Shown here piece after piece: positions 41,106 to 52,995 of a stretch of 64,000 nucleotides of DNA. The stretch covers positions 1 to 64,000 of the forward strand of contig VZRN01002962.1 in the NCBI GenBank assembly GCA_013397935.1, written 5' to 3'. Both the position numbers and the translations under genes were made by a program. Below the pieces are notes generated by a model, which saw only the letters and a program-made list of their open reading frames with translations, made no database searches and had not been told where the DNA came from. This DNA is from Dasyornis broadbenti. Taxonomy: Eukaryota; Chordata; Aves; Passeriformes; Dasyornithidae. Positions within the stretch are counted from its first letter, which is position 1, and each line of letters starts with the position of its first letter.

Positions 41106-43363
41106 CATCAGTTGCTCTTTTTCAAAATGACTTTAACTTGTGTGGTGCCTTTTGTTTTGAAAATTAATTTTATGCTGTTGAATTGAGGACATCAAAGTCT
41201 AAAAATCAGTTTTCAAAGAGAAATAATACCACTGAGTGGGAACACGTTAGGTACTGGATAAATAAAATTCTTCTGCTAAGAAGTGTATATGCAAAAGCTA
41301 TCTGTTTTAAAGACTCATGGAATTGTTGTTAACAATGTTCAGTTTTCTTCAGAAAGAAAGTTCATTTCCTGGTAACCTAGAAATGAAGTAAAATGTCCTA
41401 AGCAGAATGTCTGTACTGTGGAAGATATTCATTCTAGACTCAGAAGGGATTTTATTCTGTTAAAATATAGTGCAAGTATTTTGAAAGGTGGCTTTTCCAT
41501 CAAAGAAGACAGTGCAATGCTGTATTTATCATCATCTTTATTTCTCCATATTTACCATTGTGCTGCTGCAGATTGTATTAGGGATAGAAGACTGGGAACA
41601 GAAATCTAAGATAGCCATGTAAAGAATTATTTTAATAATCCATGCTAATTTTACAAGACGCATGGCAAACAACTGTTTTAGTATTTTAAGTGTAAAAATC
41701 TGTAAGGTAAATGGCTAATACAGTGTGAGATACACTTTTTAGGCAATCTGCTTAAGGTAGATATGATAATAGTATTTAAAGTACAATGAATATTAATAAA
41801 TTACATTATTATTACATTGTTCATTAGTTATGTTTCATTTAATCATAGCATGCCAGACCTTTCTTGCAATCAGACAGTGCATTGTTCTTCCAGTCCACTT
41901 AAAAACCATGCTAGTGACAGAATGAGTGTTCCAGTTGAGAGAGGCTGTGCTAGCATCAACAGCCTCACTCCAGATTTGTTGCTGATCAGACATGGCAGTA
42001 GTTGTGGCTGTGGAGCATTTCTGAAGGACTGTGGAAGCATGTTCATACCAATTATTTCATTGTTCAGCACCCTTACAGCACAGAGGGTTATTCCATCCAA
42101 AATAGAAACAAGTGCCCTGAATTTGTCTGCATAATTCACCAGACAGCTGAGTGGGCTGGATAGTTGTGATGCCTGATCAAATTTCAGCACCCGTAATTAC
42201 TTGTAAAAGGGAGGATTTTTTTAAGACGTAGAATTGGCAGCTAGCTACCTAAATAATTACCATGTTAAACCTTGCCCATGAGCCTTAGCTGATGGTGGGA
42301 AGCAAACTTCTCACCCCTTTAGTTGGAATGGTTAGTAAGAGTGGTTGGTCTGTTGTATGTCAATCACAGTATGATATAAAACTGTAGCAAACATTGTCTG
42401 TGAGAAACAGATACTATAAGAGAAAAGGTAAAGTATACTCCTTTATTTCTGTAGGATTTGCCTTTGACATCAGAAGACCTCTCCCAACAAAGGCAGGAGA
42501 GCATTTTTTAACAGTCCGCTTCTTATCTGCTGCTCAGTGCCTTGCAGCAGAGCAATGATGATGCAGCTTTAAAACTTCCATTCACTACATTCATCATCAT
42601 GCAGAGTCAGGCTTTAAATGCTCTAAGCTGGGGGAAGTCAGAAATAGTTGTTCATAGTAACTTTTATTCTAACAAAGCCATTGGATTTAAGGGTGAATAA
42701 ACTAGATGTGTCAGTTTTTCTGGTGTTAAAGTTTTTTTTTTGTGATTGGGATTAAGTTTTGATGGAAGAGGTTACAGTTTGAAGAAGTGACTAAATTGTC
42801 AGGTTAAAAGTTTTTAGTGTATGGACATTTTGGCTATACCTACAAATGTTTTGCCTCAAATTGAAATGTTTCCATTTAGAGTAGTTTCATGGAATGACTT
42901 TCCCTTTGTCTCTAGTATTCTGTGATTTTCTAGTACTGTTTTCCTATTTAGAATATATAAAAAGTAAAATTTTTGCTTCCTCTTTTATATTGTATGAAAT
43001 GACAGAGAAAATAAATCAAAATAATTGTAGAAGGTATAGAGAGCATAATCAATTACATGTGGTCTCATATACCAAATAAATGACAAAAGGGTTTTGTTTT
43101 TGAAAAATGCTGGTGTCTGGATACTAGCAATTGCATGAACTGGAGATAGCACCCATTGTTACCTTTTCCGTATAGAAATTCAACTATTTTATATTGTCAG
43201 TGTATTACTTGAAAATAAAGTAACTGACAGTAACCTATTTGACTACTGAAAAGTCATGAGTCTGCTAAGGATTAAGAAATTAACAGAAATCCTAAATACT
43301 CCTGTATGATAGTGGTGACTATCTCTAGTTGTGTTCTCAGGATTTTGGATTAAAGTTTTTCAG

Positions 43364-43391
43364 TTTTTTGTTTGTTTGTTTGTTTGTTTTT
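43364..43391. repeat. (TTTG)n microsatellite
   Basis: A short run of TTTG units flanked by T runs. Confidence 0.85.
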
Positions 43392-44796
43392 AATATTATG
43401 GCAAATATGCAAGGGTTTTAATTTTTTGAGGAGTTACTTCGTGAAAACTGGAGTCCACCTGACATCTGCTCCCAAAAAAATGACATCATTGTTGTGATTT
43501 TCTGTCTACTACACAAAGGGTGCTAATCCCCCTCCTCTCAAATTCAGCCAAGATATTCTGTGAGTTTGGCAACTGCAAAGAAAATTGTTAAGAGTTGGGC
43601 ACACACTACCTGTGGTGCAGTAGTGTCTTGGACTGAAATAAGTGGTTTTATATCCAGTGTTTTTTGGGGTTATTTATCCTAGTCTCTGCTAATGGAGTTG
43701 TGTTATCAGTGATTACAAGACTACTGTTAATATTAATGAGGCTCAAGATATAACAAAAAGATCTGTGTGACTGACATGGTAAATACCACCTCCAGAAGAA
43801 TCACCATGCCAAGACTGCTGTCATAAGCTCCTTATAAAGTTTCTTCCCCAGAATCCTTTTTCTTTTCTCTTGATGCCACATTAGAGACAGAGAGAGCTAA
43901 AAAGAGTTTGCAGGATTAATTCTGTGATGGCAAAGATAAAAGCTTTCTAAATTTGAAAAATTTTATTTTGGCAACATGTCCTCAGAAACTGCTAATTCTC
44001 TACATGCTTGGTTAAGAAATACAGTTAGTTTTGGTGTCCTGCTACTGTTTCCAATTTAGTAAAGAGGAAATTTGAGGCATTCTGGTAAATTTACTCAGTT
44101 CAGTCTCTTTAAATTCAGAGTATGCTCTGTGGAGCAACAGGACTTACACAAAAAAGAAGCATTTTACTAAAAGCACATTATGGGAAATTGCTGGGAAAAA
44201 GTAGTGTGACTCTTTATAGAGAGAGTATTTCTGGTTGTAGAACAGATTGACCTTGGCTATGTAAAATGCATCCATGTGATGAAGAGCTCTTTGATGGTAA
44301 TCAGGTTTTCAAAGATGAGGTGAAAAGAACCTTGAATTAGGTTTTTACTACCTTCAAGGGTGCAGTTGTCTTCTCTCTAGAAGATGTCCATTTGGGACTG
44401 AAGAAATTCATAACACCTTAAAGTCTGGTTGATGCAACCTGGTTATTATATTCTGTGGGCATTAGTGTTGTATCTGGATTAAATAATAATCTGAAGGTAT
44501 TAAAAACTGGTTAATTGTAGTGAGGGATAGAAGGATTAGTAAAAACGGATCTTTTTCAATGTAATCTACTTTAGAACTATTGAATTACTGTAAATATTTT
44601 GTTAACTCCTGCCATATTTCTTATGTGTTGATGAGGTCTTTAAATTATAATTGCAGTTCTCCCAGCACTTTCTTGCTTTGAAAACAGCAATCATTATAAG
44701 GAATTCAGCTAAACTGAGAATTAGCCATATAGAATTAATGATTAAAAGCACAGTAAAACACCGCAAAGAATTCATGTAGTTATGGTATACCAAATA

Positions 44797-44820
44797 GTAT
44801 AGGCTTATATAAGCTTATAC
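44797..44820. repeat. Near-perfect 24-bp palindrome centred on GCTTATATAAGC
   Basis: The core 44,803-44,814 is a perfect 12-bp palindrome. Extending it to 44,797-44,820 gives 12-bp half-sites with a single mismatch. It contains a TATATAA-like string, but no transcript evidence supports a promoter. Confidence 0.8.
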
Positions 44821-45801
44821 TGCTGCAGTATTTAGTATGATTTTAGAAAGAGCAACTCTCTAGTTAGTCAATACTACTTATTTTGCAATGTAATCTCTTG
44901 CATTTGGTGAAAGAAGGTGTCCTGATAACATGATACGAGCTAGGAAGCAATTTTCAAGTGTGTGTTCTTCCTGTGTATGGGTATTCTCCACTTATTTTTA
45001 CCACCAGGAGAAGCTTATCTTTGGTTTTTGAAGTTTTAATCTGAAAATGTTTCTCATCAAACCTCATAAGAATCTAGGAGATACTTGCTTCCAATGTATC
45101 AGAATTTTCAACATGGTAGCATTAAATATATGATGACTCGATCACTCCTTGTGATATACTGACATGTGAAAAGTTAAAAATCTGAGACCAACTCTGCATA
45201 TTTAATATGTTACAGAATAGAAATAATTAAAACTGATGAAATGATGGAAGCAAGCATAGGGAACCCTTGGGAGGCATCTGCAGAAATGATAAGCAGATAC
45301 ACAAATTGCTCAGAGGATTTAGAAAACATGTTTTGCATTCTATTGTGTAAATTTTACTTTATTCTCTGAAGTTCCACCTGTTTTTATAGGATCGTTTCTA
45401 CATTGTATCGTGAAAAAAGAGAGAGAGAAATGTCCATATTGCCCTTTAATTGTGGCATGATGTGTTATGCATGCTGGTCAGGGTGAGATTTGCATAATAA
45501 TGTGTCTGTTGGTAAATCTGATATTGCTGATACAATTTTAGAAAACAGATAGAAGTATACTTAAGTTTGTTGTCACTTAACTGGCACATCTGCCGTTTTC
45601 ATTTCCATAGTTTTTTGAAAAGTAATTTTGATAATATTGCAGCTGAGGAAGGTTAAGAGTGTATTGTTTCCAGGCAATTTCACTAATGGAACAAAATATG
45701 ATACAGTGTGTGGTACAGTGGCGTGCAGAGAGCTTTTCAGATTTAACCTTACTTTTACTTACCGTAGTAAAAGACATTTATAGAAAGCATTTTTCTAAAT
45801 C

Positions 45802-45840
45802 TTTTTTTTTTTTTTTTTTTTTAATCTGTTTTTTTTTCAG
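45802..45840 (+). promoter_or_regulatory. Extended polypyrimidine tract and acceptor of the microexon
   Basis: Twenty-one T (45,802-45,822), then AATCTG, then ten T and CAG immediately precede the 29-nt exon. Very strong pyrimidine tracts are a known feature of microexon acceptors and help recruit U2AF and polypyrimidine-tract-binding factors to exons too short for ordinary exon definition. The link to regulation here is inferred. Confidence 0.75.
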
Positions 45841-45869
45841 GCATTGCTATTTCTGATGAACTGGATAAG
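45841..45869 (+). CDS. C8orf34: C8orf34/VEST1 29-nt microexon
   Basis: This coding exon of only 29 nt enters in phase 1 and leaves in phase 0. With the A left by the preceding exon it encodes SIAISDELDK, which matches the human protein at this point as I recall it. The acceptor is the T-rich tract ending CAG, and the donor is AAG|GTAAGA at 45,870, near consensus. Because 29 is not a multiple of three, leaving it out shifts the frame: joining 32,354 to 52,826 gives five codons and then TAA at 52,840-52,842. The exon is therefore needed for the full-length product, and its inclusion could act as an on/off switch. A short poly-T-flanked exon is easily missed by automatic annotation. Confidence 0.92.
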
Positions 45870-46613
45870 GTAAGATTGATAAAATATGCCTAATCAACAG
45901 TACAAAGAGACAGATGATTGTGATAAAGCACATGCCACTGTCCTGGCATACACACTTCAGTTCTCTTGGGTTCAGAGGAAGCTTGGGTATGAAAAGCTAT
46001 ATGGGTAAGTACAGTGTATGTGGATACATTAATAGCTTGATCCAGGATGGACAGTCAAGTATGAAAAGAATCTCACTGATTTTGAGACTCTTAATGAGAC
46101 CATGGAAATACTTTTGATCTTGACACCATCTTTGCTTAATATAGTCCATTGGATTACTTTATGTGCTTTTGGAAACATTTAGCCTTGAATACCTTTTATT
46201 CATGAAAGTGAATGCTGCATTCCCAGATATGATTTGTGAGAATATTTAGGAATTATTTTTACTTCCCAGATTTATTGAGAAATGGACAAGGCATAAAGAT
46301 ACGTCTTTACCTCCTTACTGAATGCAAAAATGATCTCTTCTGTTCTGGCCGGTTTTGATACATTACACAGTTAACATGAATTTTAGTTCTAGATGTAATA
46401 AATTCTATGTTGAAAGAGTAATCAAGCTAATTTTTTTTTAAGTACTAAAGGAAACAGAATCAATTTATCTTCCCTATTCTCAGCAGTGAGCAGGAGTGTG
46501 CTTCTAGTGCCAAGAAACTTGCTTTGTGTTCTTGGTGTCAGAAACAATTGCTGTCAGGACAATGAGATCAAAAGGTATATAAGACAGAAGAATAATGCCT
46601 AATATAGAACACC

Positions 46614-46635
<22 letters not shown>
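46614..46635 (+). repeat. Poly-T run, 22 bases
   Basis: Homopolymer of 22 T with no adjoining element that I recognise. A second run of 15 T is at 46,920-46,934. Confidence 0.85.
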
Positions 46636-46644
<9 letters not shown>

Positions 46645-49600
46645 TTGTTTCTGCTGGTAAAATGAGGACACAAATCTTTCTGACACAAGTGAATGTAAAA
46701 TACCTTCACTGTGTTCTCCAAGGAAGGACAGTTAGATAAGACTGGTCACTGTTACCGTGCAGTCATGTGCATCTCTGGCTGCTGTTTCCAAGCTATGGCC
46801 TAAGTCTTCTTACTGTTTTCGTAACTGGGCTCAGAAGAGATGATAAACACAATTAGAAAGTCCTTCCATTAGAACCATTGCCTGTAAGAATACTTACGAA
46901 GAACTCCATTGGTTTTTGGTTTTTTTTTTTTTTTATAGTTGAAAAAAAACCCTATAAAATACTGTTTGTTGGAGGAAAAGGACAATTTAGGCTAGAGCTT
47001 GTTATCACATACTTTCTGCATATATATTTTAGCAAATAATTTCTGGGTTTTTTTTTAAACTATGGTATCTTATTGTTCCAAAACATTAATGTTTTTAAAT
47101 TTAATTATTTTGTGTGAAAACTGAGATGGGGAACATAATTGGGGAATTTCCTCAGGATCCGGCTTGAGTGAAGAGTTAGGGGTTTTTTGTTACTATGTAC
47201 TTTATTTTTTAAAGTTTAAAATTGGAAGGTGGTAGGATTTTTAAAATAAAACCTGGAATTGGGTTATATACATTCAATAACACACATTACCTGACACATT
47301 TACAATACTGCATCTGCTTTAATACCTGTGTCTGATGAGGACAGGTAGATTGAATGTTCTTGAAGTCAAAAAGTATTTGGAAAATAAATAAAACCCCAAA
47401 CAATTAAAATCTTTAACAATCATCTTTTGTGCAGTATTGCTCAACAGGCTTTCATCATAGAGAAGCAGAGTGATTTTTTTAGTGAACTTCATTTCTATTT
47501 CTTGTTTGACCCCTTAAGGATTTTTAATGAATGTAAAATCTGGTCCTGTGTTAAGGAGTATAAGCATGGCCAGGACCATTCCACAGAACCCTGCCTCCTA
47601 GGAATGATCCCTTACACAAGCTAATTCCTGAAATGTTCCTGTGACTTATTTCTACATGTATTATTTGTCTTGGGCCAAAAGCAGCCAAAGACTACCCGAT
47701 AATAGTTGTTTTAATATTAATGAGAATTTGGTTCTGTTTCAGCTGAATGTGTTCACAGGTGATGTTTATTTTTCAGGTATAAATGTAGTCAAGTTGTAAT
47801 TCTTTCCCCAGAAATACAGGCTGATACTCGAGCTTCCTTATCTAAACTGTGGCAGCACTGAATAATTTATGAAACCACGTTCATCTCTGATTTGGTTTAA
47901 CGATTTAACTCATCAGATGCATGTCTTGGGTCTAGATAGCATGGCCAGCATGGCCAAACTTGGCATTGGATTCTGTTAAAACATCGGCATCGCATAGATG
48001 TTAAGGGGAGACATATAAAACTCTTCTGTATGCTCTTCCTTGCTTTATTTTCCTTATTATCAGGAATATTTTGGGGAACTAAGCCTATGACAGAGCCCAT
48101 AATTATGCTGTTTCATCTGTAGTTTAGATTATGAACCTGGAGAAAATAGAGAATGCGTGTGTATGTTTCTTTAGCTTTGTTCCTGATTGTCTTATTTTTT
48201 TTAAATTATTTCTCTCTGGCTTCAGTAACCTCTAGCTGCCTTTGTCAGGGGAGTACTTAATCAGTATTGTTGGTTGATGTAACTCCTCCTCCAAGTAATC
48301 CAGTTAATTAGCTAGTTGCTTAGTTACTCGAGCATTTGGTTTTGGAAAACCATTTTGCTCTGAATCACTTTTGTGAAAGAGTGCTTTATTTAAATGGATT
48401 CCTGTCAAATATCTGCTAGTATTAGCTTTTTGTCAGTACTTAGAGCTTTAGTCCAAGACAGAGGTAGAGAAAATACAGGCAAACAAAGTCAGTCTTTCAG
48501 TCAAAATAGAATCTTTCAGTTTGACATAGTCTTCTAAAATTTGAGTTCACTGCTAACCTTGCAAAAAACCCAAAGAAATCCTAAAATTACTGCAATTAAA
48601 ACACATTTATTATATAGATTCCCTTCTTTTTCATTTACTTCAGACTTGCAGAGCTTGATGTTCCATCTCTCTTGATGATTCAGCCTCTGTCTCTAGGCCA
48701 CGGAAGCTATGTCAAGTCAGAAACTGGTGCTGCAAGTACACTGTGTAAGGAAAGAAAATAAGAACGGATGCCTTGTCAGTCACGTATTTTAAAACTAAAG
48801 TGCAGAGTTAATATAATTCGAATTTCTGAATTGACCCACCTTCCTTGCCACGGAACAGGAACTAAGGAAGGGTTTTAGGAAACGGCACACTTCCGTGCAT
48901 AATGTGAAGAGTTTAATGTAAACAAAGAAGAGCTAGGATGTTAGCCTTTCTTTGATATTCACTGAGTTCTAGGCTGAAAAAAATTCTGGAGAAAAGCACT
49001 GAAGAGTGAGACCTTTCATAACATTATGAAATTTGTCTGGAATTCCCAGTGATAATCTTTCAGTCACTTCAAACACTAATAATGGGAGACACCTAAGTAT
49101 TAGAGATCCAGTGTTAGACCCAAGCGAAGATCTGAAAATTAACAGTAGGTTTTGGCCCTTGATGTTAATATTAAAACATTTTTTCTATGCTGTTAGGGCA
49201 TACTTTCTTCTTATATGTAGTATATACTACAATGAAAACAGGTTACAATTAATAAAATAGAAGAAACAACTACTCTTAAGTTGTAAAAATAAATTTTGTC
49301 TCACCCATAATTATTTCTTATTATGGAGATTCCCTCAAAATCCAGATAAGAAAATAAGGATACTGAGCTTTTTAAATGATGCATAAATAAATGGATATAC
49401 AAATGTTGTGCTCTCGGGTAGAGGTTGCATCCAGCAACCACATCTCAGCCTAACATGAAGAGGAGATTCAGCTGTTCTTCAGTCTTTCCCTTCTTCTCCT
49501 AGTCTCCACAGAAAGGAAACTTGAGTATCTCAAATTGGTAGCTACTAATGTGGATAAGTGGATGACACCTGGACTGCACCATAAAATAGTCCTCTAAGTT

Positions 49601-50878
49601 TTAATGCAGATTTAAATACTTGCCTGCACTGAAAGTGTTTCTGTACAACTAATGTCACTGTCAACCTCTTCTGTTATTCATGGGGGAATATAATTTGGAA
49701 ATCAATTAAGATTCTAAAGTTTACATGAAAAAAAACCCAACCAAAACTATAAAAATCTTGTTGGAGAACAGTATACTTCATCTCAGCAGCCTTTGAAATA
49801 AAATGCCAAATAAACATCCTGGTGTTCTGAATAGGGCTGTCTCTGATTCTCCAGTTACTGTTTCCAGTGTGACTTACATAGTTGAAAAGCGGACAATAAA
49901 TTAGGTCACTGAAACGGTGGTGTACTAATCTAACATGATTCAAAAAGGAAAGCAAGGTGATAAAGTGAGGCGAAGCATGACTGTGTAATGTAAATTACAT
50001 TTCTGTTAAGTAGAGTATGAAAGTGCTACTTTAATCCCTAAAATGCCTATGAAAGAAATTAGCATAGCAAGGACAGTCTCAGCATTCATGGTTTACTTAA
50101 TCATGTGTTGATTTTGCACTGCATAGTGTCAGGAAAACCTTATAGTACTGAAAAAAGGGTAAATTTTTAGATACTTTCTATTTTCACTTAAAGGACTGAG
50201 AGCTTTTAGCAAGATTGACAGTGCAAGTTATTCTAACTAACTAGTTCAAGGAACAATTGTTATTAATTATTAGAAATTATCATAGGGAGAAAGGGAAGGG
50301 AGAAAATAGCTAGAATAACAGGAATAAACTTCAGAAGGTGGTTCATACTTAAAGGAGTGTTAGCACTTTGTGTAATGAAGACATTATGGGCAGTGAAACA
50401 ATCTTTTTTTCTAAACTCATAAGTGTATGATGGTAGTCACACCTGTGACAAGTTACACTTCTCAAGTGCCTAGAGGTGACTGTCATCTAGTCTGTATTAC
50501 CTGACTATGACAAAGCTCCAAATAGATGCACAAAATATGTATTTGTAAGTACATAAAAAAGCAAAAGACATCCGTGGTTAAGTATCCTAAAATGTCTGAA
50601 GCCACGGATTCAATTTTCAGTGGTCCTTGCAGAAAACATTGTGTAAAAGTGAATTAGTCAAGTGATGGACAGCTCTGGACAGAGGTATGGAGAATGGAGT
50701 GTGGTGAAACACTCGCAAGCACATTGCGGAAAGCAGAACAAAAGAACAAGGTGAGTGAGTCAGATCCAGGGCCTGGGTTACATTTGACTCTCAAAACAGA
50801 GGTTTTTGTGCTGAGCAAAATTGCAGCATCTAGCCAGAGGACAGGAAATACATTCATATTGAAAGCACTTTGCTGCCT

Positions 50879-51120
<242 letters not shown>

Positions 51121-51314
51121 NNNNNNNNNNNNNNNNNNNNNNNNNNNNNNNNNNNNNNNNNNNNNNNNNNNNNNNNNNNNNNNNNNNNNNNNNNNNNNNN
51201 NNNNNNNNNNNNNNNNNNNNNNNNNNNNNNNNNNNNNNNNNNNNNNNNNNNNNNNNNNNNNNNNNNNNNNNNNNNNNNNNNNNNNNNNNNNNNNNNNNNN
51301 NNNNNNNNNNNNNN
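51121..51314. other. Assembly gap, 194 N
   Basis: A block of 194 undetermined bases sits inside the simple repeat. The left side is CTTT-type and the right side CCTTCCTG-type, so the unknown sequence contains the transition between two repeat units. Confidence 0.99.
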
Positions 51315-51640
51315 CCTTCCTGCCTTCCTTCCTGCCTTCCTTCCTGCCTTCCTTCCTGCCTTCCTTCCTGCCTTCCTGCCTTCCTGCCTTCCTTCCTGCC
51401 TGCCTGCCTGCCTGCCTTCCTTTCTGCCTTTCTGCCTTCCTTTCTGCCTTTCTTTCTGCTTGCCTTTCTGCCTTTCTGCCTTTTTTTCTGCCTTTCTTTT
51501 CCTGCCTTTCTTTCTGCCTTTCTTTTCCTGCCTTCCTTTTCCTGCCTTCCTTTTCCTTCCTTCCTTCCACGCCTTCCTTCCGCACCTTCCTTTCCTTCCT
51601 TTCCTTCCTTTCTTTCATTCTTTCCTTTCTTTCGTTCTTC
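51315..51640. repeat. Degenerate CCTTCCTG/CTGCCTTT polypyrimidine repeat, right of gap
   Basis: Begins as CCTTCCTGCCTTCCTG-type 8-base units, passes through CTGC-rich and TTTCTGCC-type variants, and decays to CCTTCC/TTTCC units before ordinary sequence resumes near 51,640. Almost all bases are pyrimidine on the + strand apart from periodic G. Any open frame across it is a composition artefact. Confidence 0.93.
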
Positions 51641-51741
51641 CATTTCACCAGAGGCCCCCACTTCAAACTGGGCTTTTACCATACTTGTTTGAATTAGGAG
51701 GAAATTTCAAAAGTGGTTGTTTTTAGAAAGGAGAGAGATGT

Positions 51742-51779
51742 TTTCTAGGCTACACAGTCAGTGTAGTGTAGCCTAGAAA
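51742..51779. repeat. Perfect inverted repeat, 14-bp arms, 10-nt loop
   Basis: TTTCTAGGCTACAC at 51,742-51,755 pairs exactly with GTGTAGCCTAGAAA at 51,766-51,779. It lies about 100 bases after the simple repeat and matches no terminal repeat I know. Confidence 0.85.
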
Positions 51780-52825
51780 GCATATTTTTCCAGATGCTTT
51801 TTGTTTGGAAAGCATTCTTTTATGGCAGGAATATTTATTGAGGTGCTAAGTTAGGTAACAGCTAAAGATTTGCTTTCCTATGATTTTCATTCATTAAATG
51901 ATAGGAATATATCTCTCCTATTTAGGCACACTGTGTTTGAAATGTCTTTACTAGCCTACAAAGAGTTTAATTAAAGAAAAATAATTAGTCCTATCCCATA
52001 ATTTAATATCTTTTTTTTCTGGTATACAGGTGTGCTTTTTAGTTTGACTATGCTGTTGTACCTGACCCTTTAACTACAACTGTTCTAGTAAAATTGAAAC
52101 CAGAGATACTACTTCAGAATGCATTTTCATACAACTTTTAAATACAATTTGTTTCTTTAATGTAAATTCCTAATATGATGGTACAAGTTACTGCTGTTGT
52201 TTTGAATATATCAGTTGCATTTTGTCTGCTTCTTTTAACCGCGTCCAGCTTATTGTCCTCCAGTAAGTGGATAAAAATAGTTTCAGAAATTCATTTTATT
52301 CAAATGTTAATACCATTTTCAGAATAGAAAGATACATTATGTAAAGCCCAGCAGGGTTATTTTTAAAATGCAAAATGCGTATGTATTTATTACTTTTGCA
52401 TTAATTCATAATGCAAATAAGAGTGATGCTATTAATCTACAGCGGTTTTTTGGTTGGGTTTTTTTAATACAAATGGCCTCATGTTGCTTAGCAGAACAGA
52501 TACACTGAAGGTTTTAAGAGTAGTGCATTTATTTAAAAAAAAAGCGATTTTTCTACAGTTACAATTTAAAAAAGAAGAAATAAGAATGATTTGAGACATC
52601 AGGGCATCAGGATACCCAAATATCTCTTGGAATTTTATTAATGGGAAACTCTTCATTAGTCCACCATTGTTTCTGGGTATTTTGTAGCCCTCTGAAGTAA
52701 TAATTCAATATATTGGGTTTGTACTTTTTTAATAATTTTTTTTTCTTTTCTTCCTCTATTTACATCTATGATTGAGGACAAACAGTGCATTGTTTCTTTT
52801 TTTTATTATTTTTATTTCTCTTCAG

Positions 52826-52995
52826 GACACAGCAGGTTTTAACACCCCCCTTCTCAGACCTCGTGTGATTGGAGAATGGATTGGCCGTGAAGAGAATGAT
52901 GCAGACCCTCTGGCTGCTGAGATGCTGCAGCCACCAATACCAAGAAATAAAAATGAGCAGTGGGACAGTGAGGACAGCAGCAGTCCTGGAGGAAG
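52826..52995 (+). CDS. C8orf34: C8orf34/VEST1 internal exon with GEWIGREEND block
   Basis: This coding exon of 170 nt enters in phase 0 and ends two bases into a codon. The acceptor is TTTCTCTTCAG before 52,826. The donor is GGAAG|GTGGGA at 52,996, weaker than the others in the gene. It encodes DTAGFNTPLLRPRVIGEW, then IGREENDADPLAAEMLQP and an acidic Ser-rich end (EQWDSEDSSSPGG). The central LLRPRVIGEWIGREENDADP part is the most human-like segment of the protein as I remember it; the first residues and the Ser-rich end differ more. If the weak donor is not used, translation runs on for seven residues to TAG at 53,015-53,017. The large minus-strand frame overlapping this exon is a shadow. Confidence 0.93.

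Larger units (their letters stand above)
32355..45840 (+). other. Intron, 13,486 bp
   Basis: The longest fully contained intron. It holds a 31-bp hairpin (33,730-33,760), an ancient CR1-like relic (about 33,960-35,000, minus), a short CR1 3' fragment (about 36,996-37,160, minus), a 5'-truncated CR1 (about 40,165-41,105, minus), a TTTG microsatellite (43,364-43,391) and a near-palindrome (44,797-44,820). At 41,816-42,190 both strands have frames of about 105 codons with no recognisable similarity. I see nothing else. The intron ends in a strong T-rich acceptor before the microexon. Confidence 0.85.
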
